Origin: JASGCK01 sp031430035
Lineage (GTDB): Bacteria; Pseudomonadota; Gammaproteobacteria; Burkholderiales; Burkholderiaceae_C
Assembly: GCA_031430035.1 (NCBI GenBank)
Contig: JANPAS010000033.1
Span: 1 to 30,127 of the forward strand
Reading direction: 5' to 3'
DNA length: 30,127 nt
The notes beneath the pieces are model-generated. The model did not search any database. It saw nothing but the letters and a program-made list of their open reading frames with translations, and was not told the DNA's origin. How positions within the stretch are numbered: position 1 is the stretch's first letter; every line of letters begins with the position of its first letter. This document shows, piece after piece, positions 1 to 8,457 of the stretch. Position numbers and translations under genes: made by a program.

Positions 1-1
1 C

Positions 2-577
2 AAGCACGGCTGCTTGAACATCCACGCATCGCTCTTGCCGCGCTGGCGCGGTGCAGCGCCCATTCACCGCGCCATTGAAGCGGGTGATCATGAGACGGGC
101 ATCACCATCATGCAGATGGATGTGGGGCTGGATACGGGCGCAATGCTCTTCAAACGCGCCATCGGGATTGCGGGCGATGACACCACGCAGACACTGCATA
201 ACAAGCTAGCCACGCTAGGTGGTCAAATGATTGAGTTTGCGCTGCGAAGCTATGCCACGCTAAAACCTACGCCGCAGCCGTTGGAAGGCATCACTTATGC
301 CGCCAAAATCAGTAAGGCCGAATCGGCGATTGATTGGTCGCAAGATGCGGCCGTTATTGAGCGAAAAATCCGCGCCCTCAATCCTGCGCCAGGTTGCACG
401 ACAGAATTGAATGGCGAGACGGTTAAAGTGTGGCGAGCCCTTGTGGGTCATGGCCCAGCAGGGCTCTCCATTGAAACGGGCGATGGGCGTGGACTCACGC
501 TGGCGGAGATTCAGCGGGCAGGCGGCAAGCGCATGAGCGCCCTCGATTACTTGATAGGGCTTAAAAAGCTCACTTAA
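2..577 (+). CDS. fmt: Methionyl-tRNA formyltransferase, C-terminal part (5' end outside window)
   Basis: Transfers a formyl group from 10-formyl-tetrahydrofolate to methionyl-initiator-tRNA in the cytoplasm. The frame is open from base 2, so the gene begins before the window; the TTG at 14 is an internal Leu codon, not a start. Seen directly: the catalytic-domain block NIHASLLPRWRGAAPIHRAI with the Asn-x-His pair of the active site, followed by QMDVGLDTGAML, which carries the catalytic-type Asp. The rest (about residues 110-190 of this fragment) matches the C-terminal OB-fold tRNA-binding domain, including RALNPAPG. The stop (575-577) overlaps the stop of msrP on the other strand by four bases, so the two genes converge with no room for a separate terminator. 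Peptide deformylase, often next to fmt in other bacteria, lies about 23 kb away here. Confidence 0.96.
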   Translation, partial: KHGCLNIHASLLPRWRGAAPIHRAIEAGDHETGITIMQMDVGLDTGAMLFKRAIGIAGDDTTQTLHNKLATLGGQMIEFALRSYATLKPTPQPLEGITYAAKISKAESAIDWSQDAAVIERKIRALNPAPGCTTELNGETVKVWRALVGHGPAGLSIETGDGRGLTLAEIQRAGGKRMSALDYLIGLKKLT

Positions 578-1572
578 AAATTCTTCTTGAGGTCTAGTCC
601 CGCATAGAGCTGCCCCACCTGCGCTTCGTAGCCATTAAACATTTCGGTCTTACGGCGTTTGGCAAACAAGCCACCGCCGTCCCCAATACGGCGCTCAGTC
701 GCTTGACTCCAGCGCGGGTGATCGACCAGTGGATTGACGTTGGAATAAAAACCGTATTCCTGCTTAGCAGCTTTGTTCCACGCGGTAGCGGGCATTTTGT
801 CGGTAAAGCGAATTTTGACAACGCTTTTGGCATTTTTAAAACCATACTTCCACGGCATATTGATGCGCACAGGCGCACCGTTTTGATTGGGTAGCACTTC
901 GCCGTACATGCCAAACGTGAGCAAGGTCAGCGGATGCATGGCTTCGTCTAAACGCAAGCCTTCCACATACGGCCAATCGAGCACAGACGAGTTGATGCCT
1001 GGCATTTGCGTTTTATCTGCTAGCGTATAAAACTCAACAAACTTGGCGCTTGGCAGCGGCTCTACTTTTTTAATAAATTCCGACAGCGAGTAGCCCACCC
1101 AAGGAATGACCATCGACCAGCCTTCAACGCAGCGGAATTTGTAAATCCGCTCTTCCATCGCGCTCCACTTCAAAATATCTTCAAGTGCGTATTTGGCGGG
1201 CTTCTTAACTAAACCGTCAACCTCAATCGTCCAAGGCGTGGTTTTTAAGGTGTGGGCGGTTTTAGCTGGGTCGGATTTATCGGTGCCAAATTCATAGTAG
1301 TTGTTGTACGTCGATGCATCTTGATAAGTCGTTAAGGCCTCCATGGTGTTTGCGCCCGCCACCTTGGAGGGCATGCTAGCTAAGGCCTTGTGCTTACCTG
1401 GGGCGGCAACCGCAGCAAGCGCTTCGCGGCTAGCGAATGCGGCCAGCGCCGTGCCCGCTGCGCCGCTGGCAAAGAGTTTCAGCAACTGGCGGCGGTGGGT
1501 GTAGTCCGCTTGCGAGGTAATCTCGGACGAAAACGGATGGATGAATCCAGAATCAGTAGATTGAATCAGCAT
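574..1572 (-). CDS. msrP: Protein-methionine-sulfoxide reductase catalytic subunit MsrP (YedY family)
   Basis: Periplasmic molybdopterin enzyme that reduces methionine sulfoxide in oxidised envelope proteins. The 332-residue product has a twin-arginine export signal (THRRQLLKLFASGAAG, Arg27-Arg28) followed by an Ala-rich hydrophobic stretch. The oxidoreductase molybdopterin-binding domain includes YKFRCVEGWSMVIPWVGY, in which Cys148 is the expected molybdenum ligand. The C-terminus retains the conserved RWSQATERRIG segment. The ATG is preceded by AAGGAA at a usual distance. The partner membrane haem protein gene, msrQ, usually directly follows msrP; here fmt follows instead and no msrQ is in the window. 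Upstream, 68 bases away on the same strand, is dsbD, another periplasmic redox gene. Confidence 0.95.
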   Translation of the reverse strand: MLIQSTDSGFIHPFSSEITSQADYTHRRQLLKLFASGAAGTALAAFASREALAAVAAPGKHKALASMPSKVAGANTMEALTTYQDASTYNNYYEFGTDKSDPAKTAHTLKTTPWTIEVDGLVKKPAKYALEDILKWSAMEERIYKFRCVEGWSMVIPWVGYSLSEFIKKVEPLPSAKFVEFYTLADKTQMPGINSSVLDWPYVEGLRLDEAMHPLTLLTFGMYGEVLPNQNGAPVRINMPWKYGFKNAKSVVKIRFTDKMPATAWNKAAKQEYGFYSNVNPLVDHPRWSQATERRIGDGGGLFAKRRKTEMFNGYEAQVGQLYAGLDLKKNF

Positions 1573-1640
1573 AACAAGTTCCTTAATAGTTAAAAATCAG
1601 TCGCGGCAGCCACTGATTTCTTACACAACGAGTATGCCTT

Positions 1641-3929
1641 TTATAAAACCGCTAGCGCATCCAAAATGATGCTTTTGGTCAGCACCTCGGGCAGCAGCTG
1701 AGGCGTAGCACTGCCTGGCAAATAAAACGCGTACACAGGCAAACCTGATCGCCCTAATTTGGCTAACTCGGCAGCAATCGCAGGATTAGGCCTTGTCCAA
1801 TCAGCGCGTAGCAGCAACACGTTTTTGGCTTTCAATGCCGATTCAATGTCTGCGTGTTTCAGTGTCGATGACTTGTTGACTTGGCACGTTAAGCACCAAG
1901 CGGCCGTGAAGTCCACAAACACAGGACGACCCGCAGCCCTGGCCGCTTGTTGCGCCTCGGGGGTCCAATCCGACCACGCGCTAGCTGCCGCAGGCATGGC
2001 TTGTGAAGTAGCACCTGGGGGCGGCACGCCTTCGTCGCTGCTTTGCCACAAAAGGTACGAGACGCCTAAGCAGAGGATAAAAATAGCAACGGTAATCCTA
2101 CGCGGCAAGCCTTTGGGCAGGCCTGTTGCCCAAATAAGCGCGGTCAGCATCAAAAGCGCAAAGACCAAAGCAAATGCACTATCCATGCTGGTTTGCTGGG
2201 CATAAATCCAGAGCAACCACACCACCGTTGCGAAGACAGGCCATGCTAAAAAGTGGCGCATCACCGTCATCCAATTTCCGGGCTTTGGCAGAACCTTTAA
2301 AAACCATGCGCCTATTTTTGGATAAACGGCGATCAACAAGAAAGGCAACGCCATACCGATGCCTAGCGCGGCAAAAATCAAAATGGCTTGGCTCGCGGGC
2401 AAGGCTATGGCAAGCCCCAGCGACGCCCCCATAAACGGTGCGGTACACGGCGTCGCAATCAGCACAGCCAGCGCGCCGCTAGCCAACGCTTCGATGCTAG
2501 GGTTGCGTGACTGAAAATTAGATAGCTGCGCGGGCAAGATGAAGCGCAGTTCAAACGCGTCAAATAGATTAAGGCCAATCAATAAAAACAAAAGTGCCAA
2601 ACCCGCCACCATACTGGGCGACTGCAATTGAAATCCCCAACCGAAGCTTTGCCCTGCACCACGCAGCGCCAAAAGCACGGCCCCCAAAAGCATAAAGGTT
2701 GCGACCACACCCACCGCAAACAAGCCACTAGAAGAGCGGAAAGACAGCGTATCGTCCGAATGCACCGTGGCCACACCCGTGGCATCCAGCTTCACCATCG
2801 CCACACTCGACTTATTGTCGAAGACCTTCTTGGGCGCAAAACTAAGCACCTTAATAGCAAGCACAGGCAACACGCAAGGCATCAAATTCAAAATCAAACC
2901 GCCCACCAAAGCGCCAAGGACGGCTAACCAAAAGGCTGTGCTCATCCATGTCGCACTGGAGGCCTCGATTGCCTCATTTGTTTTATTTTTTGTCAATGCC
3001 GCTTCAAGTGCAGGACTGACAGCGATAGGCTTAGTAGCCGGCGCTGCTGGCCAAGCCCCCTCCAGCTTGGCCTCTGCGCGTATGGATGGATTATTTTGAC
3101 CACCCGCTATTTTGATCACCCACGCCATCGCGGAGGGGCTTTGCGCACGCTGAATATTCAGAGGAATGGTGGCCGTCCATTGCCCTCCCGCCCATACTTG
3201 CTCTGGCTTGGCGGCAGTTTCGATCATTTCGCCATCTTCAGGAAATGCCTCCAATAACTTGCTTTGCCAATTTGCAGGCAAACCTGTCACCACGAGCTTG
3301 AGCGATTTATCGCTGGGCGAAAACGTCACAACGCCTGTGTGCGCTTTAGGTTCGCGCGACTGTGCATCTATAAAAATGCCGCGCTTCAAAGCCGTTGAGC
3401 CGCGCACCGGTATCTTGAGCGTGAACTCACCCTCTTCTGGAATGCACTCGGTTTTGCACACCAACCACTGCGCTTTCAGATTGATCACAAACTCGCCATT
3501 GGTGTTTATGTTTTGGCTTTGGAAACTCTCGTTCACGGTCACGGGCGCAGCCAGCATGACAATACCCTCGTAGCCATAGTTCGCTAGCTGGGCAACCGCA
3601 ATTTTTTGCGGCGTTGGCCACTGGGTTGCCCCTGCGGTTGCACCCGCAGGCAACGTCCAATTGAGCTGCGTAGGAAGCCCCGAATCGCCTGGGTTTTTCC
3701 AGTAGGTATGCCAACCGGGTTGATGTTGAATCTGTAGCCCCACCCAAAGAGGCTTACCTAGCTGCACACCATCGGGCGCATAGGCCATCAGTTCCGCTCG
3801 CACATGCGGCGTTGTGACGATATTGCTGGTAGATTTGCTAGAAAAATTCGCTTGCGCTTGCGCGGCAAATAGGATGCCACACGTTAAAAACAAACTAGCT
3901 AGACATTGATAAAAAGTGCGAAGGATCAT
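1641..3929 (-). CDS. dsbD: Thiol:disulfide interchange protein DsbD (ScsB-like N-terminal domain)
   Basis: Carries electrons from cytoplasmic thioredoxin across the inner membrane to periplasmic thiol proteins. The 762-residue protein has an N-terminal Sec signal peptide, then a periplasmic domain of the DsbC/ScsB type with WLVCKTECIPEEG (two Cys). The central membrane domain has about eight helices and the paired cysteines LMPCVLPVLAIK and ATPCTAPFMGASLG. The C-terminal thioredoxin-like domain ends the protein and carries the WCLTC active site. All six redox cysteines expected for the relay are present. The cytoplasmic loop after the first membrane helix is unusually long. No good ribosome-binding site is visible; TATACT lies just upstream of the ATG, so the leader could be very short. 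It starts 30 bases after the tgt stop and may be co-transcribed with queA-tgt. Confidence 0.94.
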   Translation of the reverse strand: MILRTFYQCLASLFLTCGILFAAQAQANFSSKSTSNIVTTPHVRAELMAYAPDGVQLGKPLWVGLQIQHQPGWHTYWKNPGDSGLPTQLNWTLPAGATAGATQWPTPQKIAVAQLANYGYEGIVMLAAPVTVNESFQSQNINTNGEFVINLKAQWLVCKTECIPEEGEFTLKIPVRGSTALKRGIFIDAQSREPKAHTGVVTFSPSDKSLKLVVTGLPANWQSKLLEAFPEDGEMIETAAKPEQVWAGGQWTATIPLNIQRAQSPSAMAWVIKIAGGQNNPSIRAEAKLEGAWPAAPATKPIAVSPALEAALTKNKTNEAIEASSATWMSTAFWLAVLGALVGGLILNLMPCVLPVLAIKVLSFAPKKVFDNKSSVAMVKLDATGVATVHSDDTLSFRSSSGLFAVGVVATFMLLGAVLLALRGAGQSFGWGFQLQSPSMVAGLALLFLLIGLNLFDAFELRFILPAQLSNFQSRNPSIEALASGALAVLIATPCTAPFMGASLGLAIALPASQAILIFAALGIGMALPFLLIAVYPKIGAWFLKVLPKPGNWMTVMRHFLAWPVFATVVWLLWIYAQQTSMDSAFALVFALLMLTALIWATGLPKGLPRRITVAIFILCLGVSYLLWQSSDEGVPPPGATSQAMPAAASAWSDWTPEAQQAARAAGRPVFVDFTAAWCLTCQVNKSSTLKHADIESALKAKNVLLLRADWTRPNPAIAAELAKLGRSGLPVYAFYLPGSATPQLLPEVLTKSIILDALAVL

Positions 3930-3959
3930 GATTGATTAGTATAGGTTGTGCGCTTTTGC

Positions 3960-5162
3960 TTACACGCCCCTCGCCCTGTCCGCATGGAACTGCGCCACAT
4001 AAGCACCTAGCCGCCCCGCATCCAGCGCCTCTCGTACTTCGCGCATCAAGTTCAAGAAGTAATGCAAATTGTGAATGCTCGCCAGCATCGGACCCAGCAT
4101 CTCGCCGCAGCGGTCTAGGTGATGCATGTAAGCACGCGAGAAACCGCCTGAGCCCCCCTTTGATTTGCCATCGCCAAAACACGCATAGCAGGTGCAAGTC
4201 TCGTCCACAGGGCGCTCATCGGTTTTGTGCCGCGCGTTACGAATCTTCAAATCACCAAAGCGCGTGAAGTAGTGACCGTTACGCGCATTCCGAGTCGGCA
4301 TCACGCAATCAAACATATCGATGCCCGAGAGCACGCCTTCAATCAAATCTTCGGGTGTGCCCACACCCATTAAGTAGTGCGGCTTGTGCGCAGGGAGCTT
4401 GGGCCCAATGTGTTGCAGCACGCGCAGCATGTCGTCTTTGGGCTCACCCACACTGACACCGCCAACGGCAATGCCTGGGAAGTCCAATTCTTCTAGCTTG
4501 GCGAGCGACTCCTCGCGCAAGGCCTCATGCATACCGCCTTGCACGATGCCAAACAGCGCATTCGGATTTTCCAGCCGCTCAAATTCGGCCTTGCAACGCA
4601 CTGCCCAGCGGGCGGAGAGCTCCATCGACACACGAGCCTCGGCCTCGGTCGTGAGCTGCCCCTTGGTCTTGCCAGACACTTGAATATAGGGCGTGCACTC
4701 GTCAAACTGCATCACGATGTCGGAGTTCAAAGCCTTTTGAATTTGCATCGACACCTCGGGCGTGAGGAACAGCTTGTCACCGTTTACAGGCGAAGAAAAT
4801 TTCACGCCCTCCTCAGAGATTTTGCGCATCTCGCCCAGCGACCACACTTGAAAACCCCCGCTATCCGTGAGGATGGGCTTGTTCCATTTTTCAAATTTGT
4901 GCAGGCCACCAAATTGATTCAGCACATCGACCCCAGGACGCAGCCACAGGTGAAACGTATTGCCCAAAATAATTTGCGCGCCCATCTCTTCTAAGCTTCG
5001 CGGCATCACACCTTTGACCGTGCCGTAGGTGCCCACAGGCATAAAGATAGGCGTTTCGACCACACCGTGATTGAGGGTCAAACGCCCACGGCGGGCGTGG
5101 GAACCAAGGTAAGAACCGTCAGTTGTGGCGGGATCAGTTTTTAAAAGTTCAAAGTTAAGCAT
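3960..5162 (-). CDS. tgt: tRNA-guanine transglycosylase (queuine tRNA-ribosyltransferase)
   Basis: Exchanges the wobble guanine of GUN-anticodon tRNAs for preQ1 in queuosine synthesis. The 400-residue product shows the family signatures: the N-terminal GRLTLNHGVVETPIFMPVGT, the catalytic-region LTDSGGFQVWSLG, IVQGGMH and the nucleophile region SGIDMFDCVMPTRNARNG. The C-terminal zinc site has Cys323, Cys325 and Cys328, then the usual FSRAYMHHLDRCGEMLG. Between Cys328 and that block there is a Gly/Ser/Lys-rich stretch (residues about 329-340) that is some 10 residues longer than the E. coli enzyme, an unusual insertion inside the zinc loop. The gene starts 12 bases after the queA stop, so queA and tgt form an operon. 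Confidence 0.96.
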   Translation of the reverse strand: MLNFELLKTDPATTDGSYLGSHARRGRLTLNHGVVETPIFMPVGTYGTVKGVMPRSLEEMGAQIILGNTFHLWLRPGVDVLNQFGGLHKFEKWNKPILTDSGGFQVWSLGEMRKISEEGVKFSSPVNGDKLFLTPEVSMQIQKALNSDIVMQFDECTPYIQVSGKTKGQLTTEAEARVSMELSARWAVRCKAEFERLENPNALFGIVQGGMHEALREESLAKLEELDFPGIAVGGVSVGEPKDDMLRVLQHIGPKLPAHKPHYLMGVGTPEDLIEGVLSGIDMFDCVMPTRNARNGHYFTRFGDLKIRNARHKTDERPVDETCTCYACFGDGKSKGGSGGFSRAYMHHLDRCGEMLGPMLASIHNLHYFLNLMREVREALDAGRLGAYVAQFHADRARGV

Positions 5163-5174
5163 GGCGTTGATTTT

Positions 5175-6236
5175 CTATGCTTTCGCCAGCAACATCGCGT
5201 CGCCATAACTAAAAAATCGATATTGATTTTTGATGGCATGCGCGTAAAGCTGCATGACCCGCTCGTAACCTGCAAAGGCGCTCACCAGCATCATCAGCGT
5301 GCTTTTGGGCAGGTGAAAGTTGGTGAGTAGCAAGTCCACCATTTGAAACTCAAACCCTGGGGTGATGAAGATATTAGTGTCACCCTGCGCGGCATCCACC
5401 ACGCTCTCTCCTGCGGCTTTGCGATTGGCGTAGGTCTCCAGCGTGCGCACAGTCGTGGTGCCCACTGCCACAAGCCTTTCCCCGCGTGCCTTGCAGGCCG
5501 CTATTGCCTGCAAAGTCTCAGCGGGTATGGCATAGCGCTCGTAGTGCATGACGTGATCCGTAATCTTTTCGGTCTTCATCGGTTGAAACGTCCCCGCGCC
5601 TACATGTAGCGTCACGCTAGCGGTCTGTACGCCACGTCCAGCAAGGGCTGCAAGCACGCTCTCATCAAAATGCAGAGCCGCCGTAGGCGCCGCCACCGCG
5701 CCTGGGTGTTTAGCAAAGACGGTTTGGTAACGCGATTCGTCATCCGCATCGTCGGCGTGCTCGATGTAAGGTGGCAACGGCACGTGACCATGCGCCGCCA
5801 TCAGCTTGTACGGGTCATCTGAAAAGGAGAAGTGAAACAGCTCGTCGTTCGTTCCGGCACGCCCGAGCAGCGTTGCCGAGAAACCGCCATCGCGACCTCC
5901 AGCCATACGCAGCACCGCGCCCACTTGCGGCTTTTTGCTCACCCGCATATGCGCCACGACTTCGTTTTTATGAAGCGCAGGGTCTAGCACGCGCTCAACG
6001 AGTAACTCCAGCTTGCCGCCCGTCGCCTTCTCACCAAACAGCCGCGCCTTGACCACTTGCGTGTCGTTAAAAACCAGCAAATCACCCGCGCGTAGCAGGC
6101 TGGGTAACTCGTTAAACACGCGATCAACTGGCTCGCTGGCTTGTCCGTCCAGCAGGCGTGAACTGCTACGCACGCTGGCGGGATGCTGGGCGATCAATTC
6201 TGGTGGGAGGAGGAAATCAAAATCCGAAGTATTCAT
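5175..6236 (-). CDS. queA: S-adenosylmethionine:tRNA ribosyltransferase-isomerase
   Basis: Adds the cyclopentenediol precursor from S-adenosylmethionine to preQ1-modified tRNA, giving epoxyqueuosine. The 353-residue length is normal. Recognisable blocks are the N-terminal DFDFLLPPELIAQHP, FNDTQVVKARLFGEK, VAAPTAALHFDE, VTLHVGAGTFQPM, and the C-terminal LTNFHLPKSTLMMLVSAFAG. It is the first gene of the minus-strand run queA-tgt(-dsbD-msrP). It diverges from recG with only 37 bases between the two start codons, so the two promoters must overlap. The product precedes Tgt in gene order but acts after it in the pathway. Confidence 0.97.
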   Translation of the reverse strand: MNTSDFDFLLPPELIAQHPASVRSSSRLLDGQASEPVDRVFNELPSLLRAGDLLVFNDTQVVKARLFGEKATGGKLELLVERVLDPALHKNEVVAHMRVSKKPQVGAVLRMAGGRDGGFSATLLGRAGTNDELFHFSFSDDPYKLMAAHGHVPLPPYIEHADDADDESRYQTVFAKHPGAVAAPTAALHFDESVLAALAGRGVQTASVTLHVGAGTFQPMKTEKITDHVMHYERYAIPAETLQAIAACKARGERLVAVGTTTVRTLETYANRKAAGESVVDAAQGDTNIFITPGFEFQMVDLLLTNFHLPKSTLMMLVSAFAGYERVMQLYAHAIKNQYRFFSYGDAMLLAKA

Positions 6237-6273
6237 AGGGCGCTATTCATAAGACAATGACGATTATCTGTTT

Positions 6274-8448
6274 ATGAACACCACGCCGCCTGTCAAACCG
6301 CCGCTAACCCAAGCGAAAACCCACGCTCAAAGAGCGCTGGAGAAGCTCGGGCTTGTGCGTGATATTGATTTTGCGCTGCACTTGCCGCTGCGCTACGAAG
6401 ACGAAACGCACATCACCGCGCTTCGCGATGCGCGGCATGGCGAGACGGTGCAGATTGAAGCGGTAGTGACCTCGTGCGAGATTCAGTTCAAAGGCAAGCG
6501 CCAACTCGTCGTCACCGTAGCCGATGGCGCAGAGGAATGCACGCTGCGCTTCTTCAACTTTTACCCCTCGCATCAGCGAGCATTGGCTATGGGCGAGCGA
6601 CTGCGTATTCGCGGCGAGATTAAAAAATCGTTGCTTGGCTGGTCGATGCTGCACCCCACGTTCAAAGCTGCAGGCGGCGAACTCGCGCAAGTGCTGACCG
6701 CCGTGTACCCGACCACGGCTGGGCTGCCGCAAGGCTATATCCGCAAGGCTGTGTGGGGTGGACTGCTAAGGGCATCGCAGCGCGGAGAGTTGACTGAGAC
6801 GGTCGTGATTTCGCATCTGCCAAGCCTTGCCGATTCGCTGGAATTGCTGCATCACCCCACGCCCGATGTATCTATTGCCGAGCTAGAAGATAAATCGCAT
6901 CCTGCTTGGCAACGCCTCAAAGCCGAAGAGCTACTCGCGCAGCAACTCTCGCAACTTCAAGCGCGGCGCGAGCGAGCGAAGATGCAAGCGCACCCCTTGA
7001 GTTTGTTTGCCCCTGCGAGAGTAGGGGAAATGTCCGCGCGAGCGGGCAAAGGGGTTGTCGCCGAGCTACTAGCGGTTCTCCCCTTCCAACTCACCCACGC
7101 CCAAGAGCGCGTACAGCGCGAAATCTCAGCGGACCTTGCACTTGCCAAACCCATGAACCGCTTGCTGCAAGGCGATGTCGGTTCGGGCAAAACAGTCGTC
7201 GCCGCTCTTGCTGCTGCTCAGTGCATTGAAGCGGGTTTTCAATGTGCATTGATGGTGCCCACTGAAATTTTGGCGCAGCAACATTTCGCAAAATTAGTCG
7301 GCTGGCTAGAGCCACTACTCGCTGCGCGAGGTCTTTGCGTGGCGTGGCTATCGGGTACGCAAAAAACCAAAGAGCGGCGCGAGATGCTTGCCAAGATTGA
7401 GTCCGGCGTTGCCGCGCTCGTCGTGGGTACACACGCCATCATCCAAAGTAAAGTCACATTCGCAAAACTCGCGCTGGTCGTCGTCGATGAGCAGCACCGC
7501 TTTGGCGTGGCGCAGCGTTTGGCGCTCATTCAAAAAACAACCCCTTTGTCCTTTGACGAGGACATTTCCCCTACTGCGCAGGGGCAACTCAACATCCACC
7601 CTCATCTCTTGATGATGTCGGCAACGCCCATTCCGCGTACCTTGGCGATGAGTTACTACGCCGATCTGGATGTCTCCACCATTGACGAGCTACCGCCTGG
7701 TCGCACGCCCATCGTCACCAAAATCGCACGCATGACCAAGCGCGATGAAGTGGTGCGCCGCATCATTGATCAACTGAGTGCTGGCAGGCAGGTGTACTGG
7801 GTCTGTCCCTTAATTGAAGAGAGCGAAGCGGTCGATTTGGTCAATGCTACCGAGACGCATACCGAGCTACAGGCGATGCTAGCCGTGGCTTTGCCAAGTG
7901 TCAAAGTCGAGCTGTTGCATTCAAAAATTCCTACGCCTGAGAAAAAAACCATCATGGCTGCGTTTGAAAAAAACGAGGTGCAAGTGCTGGTTAGCACCAC
8001 CGTCATTGAAGTTGGCGTCGATGTGCCCAACGCCACGCTGATGGTGATTGAGCACGCCGAGCGCTTTGGCCTCGCCCAGCTACACCAGCTCAGAGGCCGC
8101 GTGGGACGTGGCTTGTGGCCTTCAGCTTGCGTGCTGCTCTACGCCACCAATGAGTCGGGCCGGCTTGGCGATGCGGCCAAAGCAAGGCTCAAAGCCATGG
8201 TGGATACGACGGACGGGTTTGAAATTGCACGGCGAGATTTAGACATCCGCGGGCCTGGCGAATTTTTGGGTGCGCGGCAATCAGGGGCGCAGATGCTGCG
8301 CTTTGCGGATTTGTCGCAGCCGCAGGATCAGGACTGGTTGAAGTGGGCTCAAGCCACTGCACCAACCCTACTGGACACGAAGCTGGATATGGCGCTGCGG
8401 CATGTGGAGCGGTGGTTGCCCAGTGGTTCGTCATTTATGGGAGCGTAA
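6274..8448 (+). CDS. recG: ATP-dependent DNA helicase RecG
   Basis: Branch-migrating helicase that remodels stalled replication forks and Holliday junctions. The 724-residue protein has an N-terminal wedge/OB domain (residues about 60-150), then helicase domain 1 with Walker A GDVGSGKT (residues 300-307), DEQH (405-408) and MMSATPIPRTLAMSYYADLD, and helicase domain 2 with STTVIEVGVDVPNATLMVIE and QLRGRVGRG. The C-terminal GPGEFLGARQSG is the family tail motif. Two short segments not expected in RecG, about residues 245-261 and 422-438, are encoded by two inverted copies of one palindromic repeat (entries at 7007 and 7538). Both lie between conserved blocks and preserve the frame. No clear ribosome-binding site precedes the ATG. 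The order recG-oxyR-ubiA is common in Burkholderiales. Confidence 0.96.
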   Translation: MNTTPPVKPPLTQAKTHAQRALEKLGLVRDIDFALHLPLRYEDETHITALRDARHGETVQIEAVVTSCEIQFKGKRQLVVTVADGAEECTLRFFNFYPSHQRALAMGERLRIRGEIKKSLLGWSMLHPTFKAAGGELAQVLTAVYPTTAGLPQGYIRKAVWGGLLRASQRGELTETVVISHLPSLADSLELLHHPTPDVSIAELEDKSHPAWQRLKAEELLAQQLSQLQARRERAKMQAHPLSLFAPARVGEMSARAGKGVVAELLAVLPFQLTHAQERVQREISADLALAKPMNRLLQGDVGSGKTVVAALAAAQCIEAGFQCALMVPTEILAQQHFAKLVGWLEPLLAARGLCVAWLSGTQKTKERREMLAKIESGVAALVVGTHAIIQSKVTFAKLALVVVDEQHRFGVAQRLALIQKTTPLSFDEDISPTAQGQLNIHPHLLMMSATPIPRTLAMSYYADLDVSTIDELPPGRTPIVTKIARMTKRDEVVRRIIDQLSAGRQVYWVCPLIEESEAVDLVNATETHTELQAMLAVALPSVKVELLHSKIPTPEKKTIMAAFEKNEVQVLVSTTVIEVGVDVPNATLMVIEHAERFGLAQLHQLRGRVGRGLWPSACVLLYATNESGRLGDAAKARLKAMVDTTDGFEIARRDLDIRGPGEFLGARQSGAQMLRFADLSQPQDQDWLKWAQATAPTLLDTKLDMALRHVERWLPSGSSFMGA
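7007..7057 (-). repeat. Palindromic coding repeat, copy A, inside recG (inverted relative to copy B)
   Basis: Read on the minus strand this 51-base segment starts CAACCCCTTTG and ends GCAGGGGCAA. It matches copy B at 7538-7587 over the first 11 bases, then over 16 consecutive bases (GGACATTTCCCCTACT), then over the last 11 or so. An 11-base stretch between the first two blocks differs. It contains a CCCCT/AGGGG hairpin and a second short inverted repeat (CCGC/GCGG). It is read through in frame and encodes about residues 245-261 of RecG, between the wedge domain and helicase domain 1. Confidence 0.85.
7538..7587 (+). repeat. Palindromic coding repeat, copy B, inside recG
   Basis: Fifty bases beginning CAACCCCTTTG and ending GCAGGGGCAA, in the opposite orientation to copy A at 7007-7057. 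It holds two hairpins: GTCC-8 bases-GGAC (bases about 7548-7563) and CCCCT-7 bases-AGGGG. Encoded in frame, it gives about residues 422-438 of RecG, between the DEQH motif and the SATPIPRT motif, where the family normally has a short loop. The 11 bases that differ from copy A are the inner hairpin, where both copies keep the ability to pair; that is what a structured mobile repeat would show. Confidence 0.85.
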
Positions 8449-8457
8449 AATTTAGCT

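Noticed and set aside
14..16. TTG as the start of fmt
   Set aside because: The frame is open from base 2 and the residues before it (KHGC) continue the known catalytic block; the gene is simply cut by the window.
5626..5640. Third copy of the oxyR/dprA repeat in queA
   Set aside because: Only about 10 bases match on the reverse strand, and the QueA protein has no inserted residues there.
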